Shown in pieces: positions 43,287-45,982 of a stretch of DNA of 45,982 bases. Each line of letters starts with the position of its first letter. The stretch's first letter is position 1. The notes beneath the pieces are model-generated. The model ran no database searches. It was not told the DNA's origin and saw nothing but the letters and a program-made list of their open reading frames with translations. The DNA is from Rhodospirillales bacterium (GTDB lineage: Bacteria > Pseudomonadota > Alphaproteobacteria > Rhodospirillales > UBA2165), in contig JADHRD010000006.1 in the NCBI GenBank assembly GCA_016777585.1, positions 1-45,982 on the forward strand, written 5' to 3'. Made by a program: the position numbers and the translations under genes.

Positions 43287-44111
43287 ATGACTAATTTAAC
43301 AGGTTTTATGGCTGGCAAACGAGGATTGGTGATGGGCGTTGCCAATAATCGATCAATTGCCTGGCATATTGCAAAAACCTTATCTGACCAAGGAGCCGAA
43401 CTAGCCTTCACCTATCAAGGTGAAGCACTACTAAAAAGGGTGAAGCCGCTAGCTTCGTCCATAGGGTCTGAGTTTATTATGCCATGTGATGTTACCGATG
43501 ACGGGAGTATCAATAAAGTTTTTGATGAAATAAAATCAAAGTGGGGGAAATTAGATTTTGTTCTACACGGTATAGCTTTTTCCGATAAGGATGAGTTGAC
43601 CGGCAAATACATGAATACAACAGCAGAAAATTTTTCGAAAACCATGCTGATCTCTTGTTACTCTTTCACAGCCATTTGTCAAAGAGCAGAAACACTAATG
43701 AAAGATGGCGGTTCGCTTCTCACATTAACCTATGCAGGCTCAGAACGAGTAATGCCCCATTACAATGTAATGGGCGTTGCAAAAGCTGCTTTAGAAGCTA
43801 GTGTACGTTACCTGGCTGAAGACTTGGGGAGTAAAAATATTAGAGTAAACTCTCTTTCAGCCGGTCCGATGAAAACATTGGCCGCCTCTGGAATCGGTGA
43901 TTTCCGGTATATACTAAAATGGAATGAATATAATTCTCCTTTAAGAAGGAACGTAAATGGTGATGATGTTGGAGGATCGGGAATGTATCTGCTAAGTGAT
44001 TTATCATCTGGAGTTACTGGAGAAACGCATCATGTCGACTGTGGATATAATATTGTCGGAATGAAAGCAGTTGATGCTCCTGATATCAACGTAAATGGTA
44101 GTGATAACTAA
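43287..44111 (+). CDS. fabI: FabI, enoyl-[acyl-carrier-protein] reductase (NADH)
   Basis: The last reductive step of each round of fatty acid elongation. 274 residues of the short-chain dehydrogenase fold. Motifs: [20 protein letters not shown] near residue 15 for [24 protein letters not shown] near 148 with the FabI catalytic Tyr-x6-Lys pattern, and [20 protein letters not shown] near 190. A GAGGAA ribosome site lies before the ATG. aroC follows after 11 bp, so the two are likely one transcript. Confidence 0.97.
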   Translation: MTNLTGFMAGKRGLVMGVANNRSIAWHIAKTLSDQGAELAFTYQGEALLKRVKPLASSIGSEFIMPCDVTDDGSINKVFDEIKSKWGKLDFVLHGIAFSDKDELTGKYMNTTAENFSKTMLISCYSFTAICQRAETLMKDGGSLLTLTYAGSERVMPHYNVMGVAKAALEASVRYLAEDLGSKNIRVNSLSAGPMKTLAASGIGDFRYILKWNEYNSPLRRNVNGDDVGGSGMYLLSDLSSGVTGETHHVDCGYNIVGMKAVDAPDINVNGSDN

Positions 44112-44122
44112 TTGGAATTACT

Positions 44123-45199
44123 ATGTCAGGTAATGGTTTTGGACATCTCTTTAAATTTACGACGTTTGGTGAGAGTCACGGTCCAGCTATAGGATGTATC
44201 ATCGATGGCTGTCCACCAAACATCCCAATAACAGAAATAGATATTCAGAAGTGGCTAGATAAAAGAAAACCTGGTCAATCAAGATTTACAACACAAAGAC
44301 GAGAAGCTGATAAAATAAAAATACTTTCTGGTATTTTCGATGGAAAAACAACTGGAACACCTATAGGGCTTTTAATTGAAAATACAGATCAACGCTCAAA
44401 AGACTACACAGAGATAAAAGATATCTACAGACCAGGACATGCTGATTATACCTACCAGCAAAAATACGGTATTCGTGATTATCGAGGATCCGGAAGAGCG
44501 AGCGCCAGAGAAACAGCAAATAGAGTTGCTGCAGGCGCGGTTGCAAGAAAAATTTTAGGAAAGAGCATTAATATAACTGGATCAATGATCCAAATTGGAG
44601 ACAAACAAATAAATCGTGAAAAATGGGACTCTGATGAGATAAGCAATAATGATTTCTGGTGTCCAGATAAGAGCGCCGTGCCTATTTGGGAAAGGTATTT
44701 GGATAATATCCGTAAATCGGGATCATCAATCGGTGCCATTATTGAGATTAGTGCAACTGGTGTCCCTGTAGGTTTGGGTAGTCCTGTTTACGATAAGATA
44801 GATGCTGATATTGCCAAAGCAATAATGAGTATTAATGCTGTTAAAGCGGTGGAATTTGGAGTTGGTTTTGCAGCAGCCGAATTACGAGGAGAAGAAAACG
44901 CTGATGAAATGCGAATCAAGGACGGACAGCCAATTTTTACCTCCAATAAATCTGGAGGTATTTTAGGCGGCATTACTACAGGCCAAGATATTATTGTAAG
45001 ATTCGCTGTAAAGCCAACGAGCTCTATTCTAACTCCCAGGAAAACAGTAAATACACTGGGTCAAGAAGTTGAAGTCTCAACTAAGGGACGACATGACCCA
45101 TGTGTTGGCATTCGGGCTGTTCCAATTGGAGAAGCCATGGTTGCGTGTGTTTTAGCTGATCATATGTTGATAAATAAAGCCTTATCACCAAATAGTTAA
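44123..45199 (+). CDS. aroC: Chorismate synthase
   Basis: Makes chorismate from EPSP with reduced FMN, the last shared step to aromatic compounds. 358 residues, normal. Motifs: [20 protein letters not shown] near residue 11, [20 protein letters not shown] near 104, [20 protein letters not shown] near 124, and [20 protein letters not shown] near 328. It is followed after 10 bp by an AhpD-like gene. Confidence 0.97.
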   Translation: MSGNGFGHLFKFTTFGESHGPAIGCIIDGCPPNIPITEIDIQKWLDKRKPGQSRFTTQRREADKIKILSGIFDGKTTGTPIGLLIENTDQRSKDYTEIKDIYRPGHADYTYQQKYGIRDYRGSGRASARETANRVAAGAVARKILGKSINITGSMIQIGDKQINREKWDSDEISNNDFWCPDKSAVPIWERYLDNIRKSGSSIGAIIEISATGVPVGLGSPVYDKIDADIAKAIMSINAVKAVEFGVGFAAAELRGEENADEMRIKDGQPIFTSNKSGGILGGITTGQDIIVRFAVKPTSSILTPRKTVNTLGQEVEVSTKGRHDPCVGIRAVPIGEAMVACVLADHMLINKALSPNS

Positions 45200-45209
45200 G
45201 GCCCTGCAA

Positions 45210-45788
45210 ATGCCCCAACCCAAGCATATAGTTAAAATTAGCCTTCCAGAGTTTGAAGACCTTGATGATGATACTAAGAGGTATCTTAGAATCTGTGAGG
45301 AAAAATTAGGTTTAATACCCAATGTACTCCGAGCATATACTGGAAATTTAAAAAAACTTAGAAATTTTACAAATTTCTACAATCAACTAATGTTGGATGA
45401 AGAGTATTGTAATTTAACAAAACTCGAACGTGAAATGATTGCAGTTGTAGTTTCTTCAGCAAATAATTGTTACTACTGTCTCGTTGTACATGGTCAGGCG
45501 GTCCGGGACCTTTCTAATGATCCCCAATTGGGTGAAATGTTGGTTATGAACTATCGAGTCTCCAATATGGACGATAGGACATGCGCAATGTTAGATTTTG
45601 CATTTAAATTAACTACTAAACCAGAGCAAATAAATGACTTCGATAGGGAAGAACTATTGAGAGTAGGTTTTAGCGAAAAGGATATATTTGATATTTGTGA
45701 TACTGCAGCTTTTTTTAATTACACAAATCGAATGGCTCATGGTTTAGATATGATGCCTAACTCTGAGTACCACTCGCAAAGTAGATAA
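45210..45788 (+). CDS. AhpD-like (carboxymuconolactone decarboxylase fold) peroxidase-related protein
   Basis: 192 residues of the CMD/AhpD fold, close to the group named 'uncharacterised peroxidase-related enzyme'. The redox motif is intact: LEREMIAVVVSSANNCYYCL then VVHG, giving CxxC and the His three residues later, near 82-92. The N-terminal LRICEEKLGLIPNVLRAYTG is family-typical. It likely reduces a peroxide or acts on a disulfide partner; the exact substrate is unknown. It is the third gene of fabI-aroC-AhpD-like, by spacing. Confidence 0.85.
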   Translation: MPQPKHIVKISLPEFEDLDDDTKRYLRICEEKLGLIPNVLRAYTGNLKKLRNFTNFYNQLMLDEEYCNLTKLEREMIAVVVSSANNCYYCLVVHGQAVRDLSNDPQLGEMLVMNYRVSNMDDRTCAMLDFAFKLTTKPEQINDFDREELLRVGFSEKDIFDICDTAAFFNYTNRMAHGLDMMPNSEYHSQSR

Positions 45789-45801
45789 AGAAACCAATTT
45801 G

Positions 45802-45982
45802 TTACTGATTAAATTTAGCTAAAATTAAAAATTCTATATTGCCTTTAGGTCCTTTTATAGGACTTTGTTCTATTCCTAAAACCCTCCAGTTTTTTATGTT
45901 AGTCAACCAATCTGAAATATCTCTACAAACTAATTGATGCAATGATATATCTTGCACAACTCCTGTTCGCCCCACATGCTCC
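45802..45982 (-). CDS. tlyA: TlyA-type rRNA methyltransferase / hemolysin A (3' end, runs off the right edge)
   Basis: The minus strand is open from the right edge to TAA at 45802-45804, giving the last 59 residues. HVGRTGVVQDISLHQLVC, NWRVLGIEQSPIKGPKGN and IEFLILAKFNQ match the C-terminus of TlyA, an FtsJ-fold SAM-dependent 2'-O-methyltransferase of ribosomal RNA that was first called hemolysin A. The N-terminal S4 domain and catalytic part lie outside the window. It is convergent with the AhpD-like gene, with a 13-base gap. Confidence 0.82.
   Translation of the reverse strand, partial: EHVGRTGVVQDISLHQLVCRDISDWLTNIKNWRVLGIEQSPIKGPKGNIEFLILAKFNQ

Noticed and set aside
1-45982. CRISPR array or other regular repeat array
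   Set aside because: No regularly spaced direct repeats were noticed on reading; longer repeats are limited to isolated AT-rich palindromes.

Overview
The window is a compact, AT-rich bacterial chromosome segment with short intergenic gaps and many overlapping start and stop codons. Gene content and order point to an alphaproteobacterium. The minus-strand block dgt-argS-SPOR protein-nagZ-scpA-scpB-(insert)-tatABC-serS-surE-pcm-nlpD, followed by yajC-secD-secF-Mth938/NDUFAF3-like, is a familiar housekeeping order in that class. trmFO, a NDUFAF6-like protein, erpA and a 17 kDa-antigen-like lipoprotein fit as well. Low GC, a TRAP transporter and small genes suggest a free-living, probably marine lineage, but the genus cannot be named from the sequence alone.

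Layout. 1-2.9 kb: 3' part of uvrA, then trmFO. 2.9-5.2 kb: NDUFAF6-like protein and a divergent HpnE-like oxidoreductase. 5.2-5.95 kb: a 31-residue single-pass membrane peptide and a short PuuD-like membrane protein, closed by a strong terminator. 6.0-9.1 kb: TetR-type regulator, acyl-CoA dehydrogenase and zinc alcohol dehydrogenase, with a palindrome over the likely -10 of the dehydrogenase promoter. 9.1-17.8 kb, minus strand: a tight run yajC, secD, secF, Mth938-domain gene, then three glycosyltransferase-type genes and a second zinc alcohol dehydrogenase. 18.1-33 kb: mostly the conserved cell-envelope, translation and chromosome block, with an unrecognised GT-A-like gene and bolA between scpB and tatA. 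33-34.3 kb: erpA and xthA. 34.5-37.5 kb: TRAP transporter dctPQM, facing an IlvD/Edd-family dehydratase. 39.6-42.5 kb: GAF-adenylate cyclase, CDF metal exporter, pdxH. 42.6-45.98 kb: glycine-zipper lipoprotein, fabI, aroC, an AhpD-like protein and the 3' end of a tlyA-type gene.

How the genes work together. Much of the window serves the envelope: Sec (YajC/SecD/SecF) and Tat (TatABC) export, a LysM/M23 lipoprotein and NagZ for cell wall, SPOR protein, FabI for fatty acids. Two complex I assembly-factor homologues (NDUFAF3-like and NDUFAF6-like) lie about 10 kb apart with an accessory block between them. The accessory parts are the PuuD-like/peptide pair, the TetR-controlled acyl-CoA/alcohol oxidation pair, the glycosylation cassette behind secF, the GT-A-like orphan, and the TRAP/dehydratase pair.

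The most unusual points are: (1) the Mth938/NDUFAF3-like gene, intact in frame but with no ATG, GTG or TTG in its 5' part and an ATC codon exactly where the ribosome binding site predicts the start; (2) the glycosylation cassette, including a fused GT-B/TPR protein, apparently in the secDF transcription unit; (3) the 31-residue membrane peptide paired with a cytochrome-less PuuD-like module; (4) an acyl-CoA dehydrogenase with Asp in place of the usual catalytic Glu. No tRNA, rRNA, CRISPR array, transposase, integrase or phage gene was seen.
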